In this document: positions 1 through 7,392 of the stretch, piece by piece | How positions within the stretch are numbered: the first letter of the stretch is position 1 | Layout: the number at the start of each line of letters is the position of its first letter | Assembly (NCBI RefSeq): GCF_002726155.1 | Contig: NZ_PBSH01000020.1 | Coordinates: forward strand, 1 to 41,912 | Reading direction: 5' to 3' | Length of the DNA: 41,912 nt | DNA from: Alcanivorax sp. | GTDB taxonomy: Bacteria > Pseudomonadota > Gammaproteobacteria > Pseudomonadales > Alcanivoracaceae | Translations under genes and position numbers: made by a program | The notes under the pieces: generated by a model | What the model was told of the DNA's origin: nothing | Databases searched by the model: none | What the model saw: the letters and a program-made list of their open reading frames with translations, nothing else

Positions 1-24
1 ACTGAAGTTTCTAGTTTTCGCCAT
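1..24 (-). CDS. Start of a probable IS transposase (OrfA-like), partial
   Basis: Only eight codons are visible, reading MAKTRNFS, before the window ends. This resembles the usual start of IS3-type OrfA helix-turn-helix proteins, which often begin M-x-K-T-R-x-x-(F/Y)-S. The start at position 24 is preferred over the in-frame ATG at 42 because AGGTGAAG lies just upstream of it. Eight residues cannot prove the family, so this is a pattern-based inference tied to the IS end at position 97. Confidence 0.4.
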
Positions 25-30
25 CGTCTT

Positions 31-74
31 CACCTGATTCATTATGTGAGTGATCATACACTCAAAATCAGGTG
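31..74 (-). promoter_or_regulatory. Leader hairpin over the transposase ribosome-binding site
   Basis: Outer arms CACCTGATT (31-39) and AATCAGGTG (66-74) are perfect complements. Inside them TGAGTG (47-52) and CACTCA (59-64) form a second stem. On the minus-strand transcript, the arm at 31-39 carries the AGGTG ribosome-binding site of the frame starting at position 24. A transcript entering from outside the element would fold and hide that site. The dyads are seen directly; the function is inferred by analogy with IS10 and IS50. Confidence 0.5.
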
Positions 75-97
75 GCCAGATTTACTATGCCACTACA

Positions 98-472
98 ATA
101 AAAGGACTTAACGGCCAGGTGCACCTGGTTATTCACCGTTGGGCCCAGCCTAGCTGCAGGCTCCAATGAAGGAGAAAGAAAGGCAAGATTTGAGGAATCA
201 TCGGCCATACCACTCAGATGGTAAGGCAGCCACTCAAGGAAACGATCATAGTCGGAAACAGTTATCCCGGTGATTTCCTTACTGTTTGAGTGGAGGTAAG
301 TCCCAAGACGAGCAACATGACGTGCATATGCCTGGATTGTATTGGGAGAGAGATTGATCTGTTCAAGATGCACGATCCAATCACGAATCTCGTCTACTGG
401 GTTTCCGTGATCATCTATAACGGTCCATGAATAGTTAGAATCATCAAATCGGATCTTTACGAGTTCCAGCAC
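98..472 (-). pseudogene. Tyrosine recombinase (phage-type integrase), N-terminal remnant
   Basis: About 125 codons from a GTG start at 472 match the N-terminal SAM-like, DNA-binding domain of tyrosine recombinases. The segment SPNTIQAYARHVARLGTYL (about residues 42-60) is the usual core-binding pattern, and NNQVHLAVKSFY (about 114-125) is the last helix of that domain. The catalytic R-H-R-Y domain is absent. The frame runs ten more codons into the apparent IS end and stops at 68-70. A complete member would be 300 residues or more, so this is a broken gene, most likely cut by the IS. A short GGAAG lies upstream of the start. The original substrate and attachment site cannot be told. Confidence 0.75.
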
Positions 473-564
473 AAGCTGCTTCCATGCAGAGTGGACAAGG
501 TGTGCATATACTGACTGGCCATTCTGAGAAGCTCAACTACATCCTCATAATGTACACAGTGGAC

Positions 565-621
565 ATAGACATGCTTGGTGTCTATATTAACATAATATAC
601 ATTATGCATAGTTATCTATGC
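565..621. repeat. Cluster of three adjacent inverted repeats in AT-rich DNA
   Basis: Three dyads follow one another: ATAGACA (565-571) with TGTCTAT (579-585), CATAAT (591-596) with ATTATG (601-606), and GCATAG (606-611) with CTATGC (616-621). They lie between the LysR stop codon and the recombinase remnant, where base composition is clearly more AT-rich than in the rest of the window. The innermost could act as a hairpin 3' of the LysR gene, but there is no clean T-run. An operator or recombination region of the former mobile element is equally possible. Confidence 0.5.
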
Positions 622-632
622 TCTCACTTGAT

Positions 633-1538
633 CTAATCCAGCCACGGCGGATGACTGCCAATACGCTCGATCAGGAAATCGATAAACACCCTGACCTTGG
701 CCGTCAGTACGTTGGATTTGGGATAGACAAGCCATAACGCAGGCTCTGCATCCATTCGATATTCTGGCAGCACCTGAACCAGGCTGCCTGCAGCCAGCTC
801 CTTATGAATGCTCCATAATGAATGTATTGCAATGCCGGCACCGCAGCGTGTGGCAATCTTATAGCTGAGTCCGTCGTCTATGGTGAGTCGGTGTCCGGGC
901 ACGCGAGTATTAAATTCTCCACTCTTTCCGTCGAGGCCAGTCAGTTTGATGCTGGATGCAGATTTGAACGCGATCAGTTGGTGATTTACCAGGTCATCCG
1001 GGCTTTCAGGTGTGCCGTGGGTGGCGAGATATTCCGGTGAAGCGCAAAGCATCCGTTTGTCCGCAGCAAGCTTTCGCGCATGAAGATTACTATCTGGCAA
1101 AACAGCATTGCGTAAAGCCAGATCAAAGCTCCCCTGTATCAGGTCCAGTTCCATGTCAGACAGCCGCAAATCCAGGCTGATTCCCGGATGCAATGCCAGA
1201 AATTCGGGAATTAACGGAACAATGAACTGTTGCGCGAAAGTGCTGGATGCCGTGAATCGTAGATTCCCGGAAACCGTTTCATTGCCGTAGCCCAACGCCG
1301 CCAGTGCGGCGTTTTCCTGAGCCAGAATTTCGCGGGCATAAGGCAGGAATTCTGCCCCTTCCACAGACAGCGCCACCTTACGGGTAGTCCGCTTCAACAA
1401 ATCTGCGCCAACGCCCTTTTCGAGCTTTGCCAGCTTGGCGCTGGCGACCGCCGGAGGCATGCCCAGCTCGCGCCCTGCGGCACTGATATTGAGCTTCTCA
1501 GCGGCCAGGACGAACAGCTTTATCCCTTCTGTGTCCAT
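633..1538 (-). CDS. LysR-family transcriptional regulator
   Basis: A 301-residue protein of typical LysR length. The N-terminus has the winged helix-turn-helix (about residues 3-60, with ISAAGRELGMPPAVASAKLA as the recognition region). A LysR substrate-binding domain follows (about 90-295). I take the ATG at 1538, giving MDTEGIKLF, because the longer frame only adds unrelated residues and LysR proteins start close to the helix-turn-helix. The gene diverges from a quinone-oxidoreductase-like dehydrogenase with 115 bases between the start codons. This is the classic arrangement for a LysR regulator controlling its neighbour and itself. The effector is unknown. Confidence 0.93.
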   Translation of the reverse strand: MDTEGIKLFVLAAEKLNISAAGRELGMPPAVASAKLAKLEKGVGADLLKRTTRKVALSVEGAEFLPYAREILAQENAALAALGYGNETVSGNLRFTASSTFAQQFIVPLIPEFLALHPGISLDLRLSDMELDLIQGSFDLALRNAVLPDSNLHARKLAADKRMLCASPEYLATHGTPESPDDLVNHQLIAFKSASSIKLTGLDGKSGEFNTRVPGHRLTIDDGLSYKIATRCGAGIAIHSLWSIHKELAAGSLVQVLPEYRMDAEPALWLVYPKSNVLTAKVRVFIDFLIERIGSHPPWLD

Positions 1539-1543
1539 CTTTA

Positions 1544-1560
1544 TATCCGAAATACGAATA
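1544..1560. promoter_or_regulatory. Candidate LysR operator
   Basis: TATCCG (1544-1549) and CGAATA (1555-1560) form a dyad with one mismatch. It contains T-N11-A (T1546 to A1558), the minimal LysR box. It lies six bases from the LysR start codon in the divergent intergenic region, so it would fit autoregulation. A shorter dyad, GTTG-CTC-CAAC, lies at 1608-1618. Both are weak on sequence alone. Confidence 0.3.
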
Positions 1561-1653
1561 CTGAAACCCAATAGTGCCCATTTATACGTGTTAAGCGAAG
1601 CAATATGGTTGCTCCAACGAAATAATTTCCGTCCCACAAAGCTGGAGCAAGTC

Positions 1654-2643
1654 ATGAAAGCGATGGTTCTCAATCAATATGGTCCCGATGCCAGGTTTGA
1701 GCAGGCAGAAATCAACACCCCGCAAGCGCAAGCGGGACAGGTGATTGTCCGTGTGGCAGCAGTCAGCGTTAATACCGTGGACACGATGATTCGACAGATG
1801 GGCGTGGATCTCCTCCCCCTTTCTCCTGAACTTCCTGCTGTTCTGGGCATGGACTTTGCCGGGACTATTGAATCGGTGGGAGACGGCGTAACCGGTTTTG
1901 CCCCGGGGGATGATGTCTACGGGTGTGCCGGTGGTCTGGCAGATTTGCAAGGTGCCTTGGCCGAATACATACCGGCGGATGCCCGCTTGATTGCTCACAA
2001 ACCCAAAAGCCTGTCCATGCGTGAAGCCGCCGCCCTCCCCCTTGTAGGCATTACGGCCTACGAAGGCCTGCAACGTGCAGGTGTCGGTGCCGGGCAGAAT
2101 GTCCTGGTTCACGGTGGCACCGGCGGTGTCGGGCATGTGGCGGTGCAGCTGGCCGGGTATCAGGGTGCCCGGGTGTTCACAACAGTATCCGGCGGCCAAC
2201 CATTTGAAATTGTCCGTGGCTACGGCGCGACCCCTATTGATTACAAGAAAAACAGCGTGGCTGACTATGTCACTGAACACACTGACGGAGCCGGTTTTGA
2301 TGTGGTTTTCGATTCCGTGGGTGGCGCCAATATGGCGAACAGTTTTGAAGCGGCCGCATTGAATGGTCAGGTTGTTACCACGGTTGCGATGCTGGAGCTG
2401 GATCTGAATCCAGCCCATTTCAAGGGGCTCTCAATTCATGTGGTGTTCATGCTGATCCCAATGCTGCACAACCATCAACGTGAGGACCATGGCCGGATTC
2501 TGGCTAATCTGGCAACGATCGTTGACGAAGGTGCGCTCTCCCCTCTTCTTGATGAGCAACGTTTCAGCTTCGACGAGGTGGGGCTTGCCTACGAACGCCT
2601 GACCAGTGGCCAAGCCACCGGAAAGGTGGTGGTGGAAATCTGA
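1654..2643 (+). CDS. Zinc-type alcohol dehydrogenase-like / quinone oxidoreductase
   Basis: A 329-residue medium-chain dehydrogenase/reductase. The GroES-like N-terminal domain (about 1-130) has DFAGTIESVGDGVTGFAPGD. The Rossmann domain starts near residue 145 and holds the nucleotide-binding motif VHGGTGGVGHVAVQLA. No structural four-cysteine zinc loop is visible, which fits the zinc-independent NAD(P)H:quinone oxidoreductase branch. The likely reaction is NADPH-dependent reduction of a quinone or enone in the cytoplasm. The ATG at 1654 is chosen over the longer frame because TGGAG lies just upstream and the family starts with MKAMVL-like residues. Probable control is by the divergent LysR protein. 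Confidence 0.9.
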   Translation: MKAMVLNQYGPDARFEQAEINTPQAQAGQVIVRVAAVSVNTVDTMIRQMGVDLLPLSPELPAVLGMDFAGTIESVGDGVTGFAPGDDVYGCAGGLADLQGALAEYIPADARLIAHKPKSLSMREAAALPLVGITAYEGLQRAGVGAGQNVLVHGGTGGVGHVAVQLAGYQGARVFTTVSGGQPFEIVRGYGATPIDYKKNSVADYVTEHTDGAGFDVVFDSVGGANMANSFEAAALNGQVVTTVAMLELDLNPAHFKGLSIHVVFMLIPMLHNHQREDHGRILANLATIVDEGALSPLLDEQRFSFDEVGLAYERLTSGQATGKVVVEI

Positions 2644-2908
2644 TTTCAGACCCTTTAACCACGGTTCTAACCGCGTTTTCAGACGTGGTCACTTCGGGCC
2701 GGTGCCAATCCATTTGGGTTTCCGGTCCGGCATTAGCGCACTGATAAAACACTTGTGTGCACTGGAAAGCATCGGCTGCAAAAAGGGTAACCCACAGGGA
2801 AAATAAGGCCATACGGACGTAAACGATTCAGATTTGCATCTCAGCTCCCAGAAACGTTAAATCCCCCTGTCCGGCTTGTTCATTGTACTTTTGGGGTCAC
2901 TCCATCCT

Positions 2909-3973
2909 ATGTCCGCTTTACGCCTCTGCCTGCTCGCCATTCTGGCCCTCCCCTTGCTGGCTCTAGCAGCAACACCTGTCACCGTTGCGACTGTTGAGAT
3001 GAAACAGCCTGTCCGTGAGTTGCTGATTAACGGGACACTTGCTGCCGATCAGTCTGCACGCTTATCGGCGTCCGTATCCGGTCTGGTTGACCGTGTTGGC
3101 GTGGATATTGGCGATACGGTTGGGGCTGGCGATGTGTTGCTGGAACTGGATGCAGAGTTGAATCAATTAACCCTTCAACAAGCACAGGCGAGTTATCGAC
3201 AGCAGGCCGCCACGCTGAATGATGCAAAACGGCGCCTCACAGAAGCCAACTCGCTAAGCCGCAGTATTGCGGCCAGTGAAATTCGTAGCCTGCAAGCGGA
3301 AGTGGAAACCAGCACAGCCTCCCTGGCTGCCACCCAGGCGGAAGTTTCACGGCAAAAAGCGCTGCTCAAGCGCCACACGCTGTCTGCCCCTTTTGCCGGC
3401 GTAATCAGCGCGAAACTCACAGAAGTCGGTGAATGGGTTACACCAGGAACACCGGTGCTTGAATTGGTTGGCAGTAATACCCTGCATGCAGACTTTGCCG
3501 TTCCTCAGCGTTATTTTTCGCAAATCAGCCGGGAGACGCCGCTAACCATTCGCTTGGAAGGCGCGACAGCCAACCGGCCAAACAGCACGGCCCAAACGGA
3601 CATTCAGGCCGAAATTGCCGCCATCGTACCGGTAAATGACCCGTCGGCACGCACCTTCGTGCTGCGTGCCAGCTTGCCTTCCAAGGGGCTGACACCAGGC
3701 ATGGCCGTGTTCGGCAACCTGGCCATCCAGTCATCCAGCGCTGAGCCCGTAGTGCCCCGGGATGCCCTTCTCCGTGATGTTCAGGGCAATGTGTCGGTCT
3801 GGGTGGCGGTCCCGGAGGGCGACGCCTTGATAGCCAGTCGCCGGGCTATCAAGGTTCGGCCCGGGCAGGCTGATCCGGTGATCGTTCAAGAGGGCTTGAG
3901 CCAGGGTGACAAGGTCGTTATCCGTGGCAACGAAGGGCTGCGTGACGGTGACCAAATCCGGGTGACGAACTGA
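2909..3973 (+). CDS. RND efflux periplasmic adaptor (membrane fusion protein)
   Basis: A 354-residue HlyD/AcrA-type adaptor. A signal peptide covers about residues 1-21 (LCLLAILALPLLALA then ATPVTV). A lipoyl-like half-motif lies near residue 50, then an alpha-helical hairpin (about 80-150, rich in A, Q and E), the second lipoyl half (HTLSAPFAGVISAKLTEVGE), the beta-barrel and the membrane-proximal domain. There is no lipobox cysteine at the cleavage site, so it is probably soluble or anchored by an uncleaved signal. ATG 2909 is preferred to an upstream TTG at 2876 because it places the signal peptide at the N-terminus. The stop codon overlaps the start of the pump gene by one base, so the two are translationally coupled. 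Confidence 0.93.
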   Translation: MSALRLCLLAILALPLLALAATPVTVATVEMKQPVRELLINGTLAADQSARLSASVSGLVDRVGVDIGDTVGAGDVLLELDAELNQLTLQQAQASYRQQAATLNDAKRRLTEANSLSRSIAASEIRSLQAEVETSTASLAATQAEVSRQKALLKRHTLSAPFAGVISAKLTEVGEWVTPGTPVLELVGSNTLHADFAVPQRYFSQISRETPLTIRLEGATANRPNSTAQTDIQAEIAAIVPVNDPSARTFVLRASLPSKGLTPGMAVFGNLAIQSSSAEPVVPRDALLRDVQGNVSVWVAVPEGDALIASRRAIKVRPGQADPVIVQEGLSQGDKVVIRGNEGLRDGDQIRVTN

Positions 3974-6900
3974 TGTTTGAGCGGATTGTTCGTAACGGCA
4001 CCTTGATGACGGTGATCGTCCTGATCATCACCCTGCTGGGCATTCTCGCCGCGCTGCGTATTCCGGTGCAGATGATTCCGGACCTGGAGGTTCGCACGAT
4101 CAGTGTGCTGACCCGCTGGTCCGGGGCCACGCCCCAGGATGTGGAGAAAGAAATTCTGATTGAGCAGGAAGAATACCTGCGCAATCTGCCCAATCTGCGT
4201 CGCCTCACGGCAACTGCCTACAGTGGCGAAGCGGAAATCGAGCTGGAATTTCCCTTTGGCGTAGATATTACCGATGCGTTGATCCGGGTGAACAACGCGC
4301 TCAGCCAGGTGCCGGCCTACCCGGATACGGTGGACCAGCCGCAGATTCTTTCCTCCTCATTCTCCAGTAATTCCTTCATGTATTTCAGCGTCTATCCACA
4401 GCCCGGCAACCCCCGCGGGCTGGACATGGACATGATGCGTGACTTTATTGACGACGAAGTCCGCCCACGCATGGAAAGCGTGCAAGGCGTCTCCATGGTG
4501 GAAATGCGCGGTGGCGCAGAACGGCAGATCCAGGTGTTGCTCGATGCCCAGGCGTTGGCCCAGTTCGGCCTGACGGTGGTGGGCGTTCGCGATGCCCTGC
4601 GTGAGCGCAACCAGGATGTCTCCGGCGGTGAAGTGGATAGTGGCAAACGGCGCTACCTGCTGCGTACAGTGGGCCGATTCGAGAATCTGGATGATCTCAA
4701 TGAGCTGATCTTGCTGCGTCAGGGCGATTCCCTCGTGCGTCTGCGGGATGTGGCGACCGTGGTTATGGATCACTTCCCGGTCCGGCAAATTTCCCGGTTC
4801 AATGGCAACCCGGTGATCATGCTGGCAGTGCGCCGGGAAACCGGCTCCAACGTGATCGATATCAAGCAGGAAATGTTGAAACAGGTCGCACTGATTAAAA
4901 AGGAGGTGCTGAAACCCGCAAGCATGGACATGTCGCTGATGTCCGATGACGTGCGTTACGTGGAAGCATCCGTGGCCAATGTGTGGATTAACCTGGGTAT
5001 CGGTGCGGTGTTTGCTACCCTGGTGATGTTCCTTTTTTTGCGCTCAGTGCGCATTACTGCGGTCGGTGTCATCGGCATTCCGATCTGCACCATCGCCGCT
5101 TTCCTTGGGCTGCTGCTGGCCGGGCGAACCATCAATGTAATTTCCATGGCAGGCATTGCCTTTGCCATCGGCATGACCCTGGATAACTCCATTGTGGTGC
5201 TGGAAAGCATCGAGATGGAACGGCGCAAAGGCCTGGATCGGTTCCGCGCTGCGGTGAGCGGCATCCAGAAGGTCTGGCCGGCCGTATTTGCCTCCACCAT
5301 GACCACGGTGCTGGTGTTCCTGCCGGTGGTCTTTATCCAGGAAGAAGCCGGGCAACTGTATTCCGATATCGCCATCGCCGTTTCCGCTTCGATTCTGGTA
5401 TCCATGCTGGTGGCCATGACAGTCATCCCCACCCTTTCCGCCCGGCTGGATTTTGCCGCCGTGATGGAACATGACGGCGAACATAGCCGCTGGATGCAAG
5501 CAATCAACCGCTGGGCGACACGGCTATCAGCCACCCGCCCCCGTCAGCTTGCCACGCTGGCCGTTACGTTACTGATCGCCAGCGCTATCGTGATATTTCT
5601 GACTCCCCCGGCGGAATATCTGCCCGAAGGGGAAGAGCCCAAGACCTTCGCCAGCATGAATGCCCCGCCCGGCTATAACCTGGAAACCATGGCCGCAATC
5701 GCTGATGAAGTAGAAGCACAGTTGCTGCCATTGGTCGGCCAAGACCCGCAAGCCTATGACCGTGGCGAACTGGACATGCCGCCACTGAAGTACATGAACA
5801 TGGGCGTCAGTGCCGAGAATCTGCGCATCATCGCTGAACCCATGGACCCGGCCCATATGGAGCCGATGATGGACGGGATCACCCAGGTTTACCGGCAATA
5901 CCCTGGTATGCGCGCCTTCGCGGCACGCGGCTCGATCATTTCCAGCAACGATGGCGGCACCCGCAGCGTAACGCTGGATGTGGCGGGTAAGGATCTGGCT
6001 GAGATTTATGAGGTGGCCAGAACACTGTATCGAGAAGCGGAAGCTATCTTCGACAACCCGCGCATCCAGTCCCAGCCCGCCAGCCTGTCGTTGGCCCAGC
6101 CACTGATTGAGGTCCGTCCGATCTGGAGCCGCGCGGCGGAGGTGCGTTTCTCTACCCGAGATCTGGGTTATACCGTGGCAGCACTCACCGATGGCGCCTT
6201 CCTGGACGAGTTTTTCCTGGGCGATGACAAGGTGGATATCTACGCCTATAGCGATCGCACCGGCAGTAGCCCTTCGTTAACAACCCTCCCAGGCTTGCCA
6301 GTGCATACGCCCATTGGCGCAACGGTGCCGCTATCCTCCCTGGCGGACCTTCAGGAAACCGTAGACACCAGCGTAGTGCGCCGGGTGAACGGTCGCCGCA
6401 CGGTGACGTTGAATATCATCCCGCCCCGTTCCGTGCCGCTGGAAAGCGGCGTGGCACAAGTGCGCGCCATGGTGCAGCAATTACGCGACGACGGGATCAT
6501 CCCCGACACCATCAGCATCAGCCTGTCCGGCGCCAGCGACCAGCTTCAGGCCACCCAGCAATCACTCAGTGGCAACTATGTGGTCGCCCTGCTGCTGGTG
6601 TACCTGCTGCTGGTGGCGATTTTCAAGCACTGGGGCTACCCGTTGCTGATCATGACCACCATTCCGTTAGGCATTGCCAGCGGCTTGCTCGGCCTGGCGT
6701 TAATGAATGCGGCGGGGATCAGCCAGCCTTTCGACATGATCACCATGCTGGGCTTTTTGATCCTCATGGGCACGGTGGTGAACAACCCCATTCTGATTGT
6801 TCACGAAGCCACTCTGAATATTCGTGCCGGTAGCGGCGCTGCCCAGGCGGTCAGCGACGCGGTGGCATCACGACTGCGGCCGATTGCCATGACCACCATC

Positions 6901-7077
6901 ACCACCGTGTGTGGCCTGGCGCCGCTGGTGCTCATTCCCGGCGAAGGCACTGAGCTCTACCGTGGTGTCGGTGCCATTGTTCTGTTTGGTCTGCTTGGCA
7001 CAGCCATCGTGACGGTCACTTTCCTGGCATGCCTGACGGCGCTAATTTTGGGCCTGTCACGCAATTCCTGCCGGTAG
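3973..7077 (+). CDS. RND-family efflux pump, inner-membrane permease
   Basis: 1034 residues, the normal AcrB/HAE1 length. The first transmembrane helix lies near residues 10-30, a periplasmic porter domain follows, then a bundle of helices from about 335. A second half repeats the plan, with a helix near 535 and a bundle from about 870. It would exchange protons for export of a hydrophobic or amphipathic substrate through a tripartite complex. No outer-membrane factor gene lies alongside, so a TolC-like protein from elsewhere is presumably used. The proton-relay residues differ from AcrB: the TM4 motif reads LDNSIVVLE (D404, N405) and the TM10 position of AcrB K940 reads N937. Substrate range cannot be read from the sequence. 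Confidence 0.93.
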   Translation: MFERIVRNGTLMTVIVLIITLLGILAALRIPVQMIPDLEVRTISVLTRWSGATPQDVEKEILIEQEEYLRNLPNLRRLTATAYSGEAEIELEFPFGVDITDALIRVNNALSQVPAYPDTVDQPQILSSSFSSNSFMYFSVYPQPGNPRGLDMDMMRDFIDDEVRPRMESVQGVSMVEMRGGAERQIQVLLDAQALAQFGLTVVGVRDALRERNQDVSGGEVDSGKRRYLLRTVGRFENLDDLNELILLRQGDSLVRLRDVATVVMDHFPVRQISRFNGNPVIMLAVRRETGSNVIDIKQEMLKQVALIKKEVLKPASMDMSLMSDDVRYVEASVANVWINLGIGAVFATLVMFLFLRSVRITAVGVIGIPICTIAAFLGLLLAGRTINVISMAGIAFAIGMTLDNSIVVLESIEMERRKGLDRFRAAVSGIQKVWPAVFASTMTTVLVFLPVVFIQEEAGQLYSDIAIAVSASILVSMLVAMTVIPTLSARLDFAAVMEHDGEHSRWMQAINRWATRLSATRPRQLATLAVTLLIASAIVIFLTPPAEYLPEGEEPKTFASMNAPPGYNLETMAAIADEVEAQLLPLVGQDPQAYDRGELDMPPLKYMNMGVSAENLRIIAEPMDPAHMEPMMDGITQVYRQYPGMRAFAARGSIISSNDGGTRSVTLDVAGKDLAEIYEVARTLYREAEAIFDNPRIQSQPASLSLAQPLIEVRPIWSRAAEVRFSTRDLGYTVAALTDGAFLDEFFLGDDKVDIYAYSDRTGSSPSLTTLPGLPVHTPIGATVPLSSLADLQETVDTSVVRRVNGRRTVTLNIIPPRSVPLESGVAQVRAMVQQLRDDGIIPDTISISLSGASDQLQATQQSLSGNYVVALLLVYLLLVAIFKHWGYPLLIMTTIPLGIASGLLGLALMNAAGISQPFDMITMLGFLILMGTVVNNPILIVHEATLNIRAGSGAAQAVSDAVASRLRPIAMTTITTVCGLAPLVLIPGEGTELYRGVGAIVLFGLLGTAIVTVTFLACLTALILGLSRNSCR

Positions 7078-7108
7078 ATTCAAAATTATTCCACCTTCCC
7101 GTTGACCT

Positions 7109-7160
7109 CACCCCTTAAATTGCCCACAAAGAGAGTGTGCATTTAGACATAAAAGGGGTG
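7109..7160. repeat. Long imperfect hairpin downstream of the RND pump gene
   Basis: Outer arms CACCCCTT (7109-7116) and AAGGGGTG (7153-7160) are perfect complements. Inside them TGCCCAC and GTGTGCA pair with one mismatch. There is no T-run after it on either strand, so it is not a standard intrinsic terminator. It may protect or end the pump transcript. Confidence 0.45.
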
Positions 7161-7194
7161 GGGCAAAATGTCCTGCCTGGAAGTGTCGTATCCC

Positions 7195-7232
7195 TATCGC
7201 TATTTCTCTTATCGCGAAATAGTATAGCGATA
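7195..7232. repeat. Inverted repeat with a three-base bulge, upstream of ccoN
   Basis: TATCGCTATTTC (7195-7206) pairs with GAAAT and AGCGATA inside 7216-7232, leaving three bases bulged. The stem is 12 pairs. It lies about 90 bases upstream of the FNR box, too far for a core promoter element. It could be an accessory operator or an mRNA structure. Confidence 0.4.
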
Positions 7233-7319
7233 TACCCGTACGGTATTTATGGCTACTGCCCACTAATACCTCGGGCGCCCAGGCTTGCCGGTTAAGGCGC
7301 GAGCAACAGTCAGTGCGAC

Positions 7320-7333
7320 TTGATCTGCATCAA
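7320..7333 (+). promoter_or_regulatory. FNR/Anr box of the ccoN promoter
   Basis: TTGATCTGCATCAA matches the FNR/Anr consensus TTGAT-N4-ATCAA perfectly. Its centre is 7326.5. A -10-like TACAGT at 7356-7361 would start transcription near 7368, putting the box at about -41.5, the class II activator position. No -35 box is needed in that arrangement. The regulator is most likely the Fnr/Anr protein encoded at 17440-18159. Confidence 0.88.
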
Positions 7334-7392
7334 AAAGGACCGCGTTTGTGCCTGCTACAGTCAGCTCGCACAAAAATCGGAAGGAAACGCAC

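Larger units (their letters stand above)
1..97 (-). mobile_element. End of an insertion sequence (probable IS3-like family), partial
   Basis: Read on the minus strand, an element appears to start at position 97 with TGTAGTGGCA, a 5'-TG tip as is common in IS3-family ends. It runs off the left edge of the window. Its first ~70 bases are a non-coding leader containing a large hairpin. A reading frame with a good ribosome-binding site and a transposase-like N-terminus follows. The boundary is inferred because the recombinase reading frame on the other side keeps family-like sequence exactly up to position 98 and then loses it. The other end, the second inverted repeat and the target duplication lie outside the window, so the family assignment is tentative. 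Confidence 0.55.
7078..7392. other. Intergenic region upstream of the cbb3 operon
   Basis: About 315 bases with no convincing gene. It holds two long imperfect inverted repeats (7109-7160 and 7195-7232) and, close to ccoN, a perfect FNR box with a -10-like element. The ccoN ribosome-binding site GGAAGGA lies at 7379-7385. Confidence 0.7.

Noticed and set aside
1..632. tRNA gene as attachment site for the recombinase remnant
   Set aside because: I looked for a cloverleaf and the TTCGA loop and found none.
1591..2418. 275-codon minus-strand open frame opposite the dehydrogenase gene
   Set aside because: Its composition follows the opposite strand's codons, it has no ribosome-binding site or recognisable domain, and the plus-strand gene is clearly real.
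2653..2681. Terminator after the dehydrogenase gene
   Set aside because: GGTT/AACC-like pairing is short and imperfect and the T-run is only four bases.
2564..2812. 82-codon minus-strand frame with a hydrophobic start (MALFSLWVTLF)
   Set aside because: It looks a little like a signal peptide, but there is no ribosome-binding site and a third of it lies antisense to the dehydrogenase gene.
7078..7392. Small gene upstream of ccoN (frames starting at 7313-7348)
   Set aside because: These frames run into ccoN in other phases or extend it upstream across the predicted promoter; the strong ribosome-binding site supports 7393.
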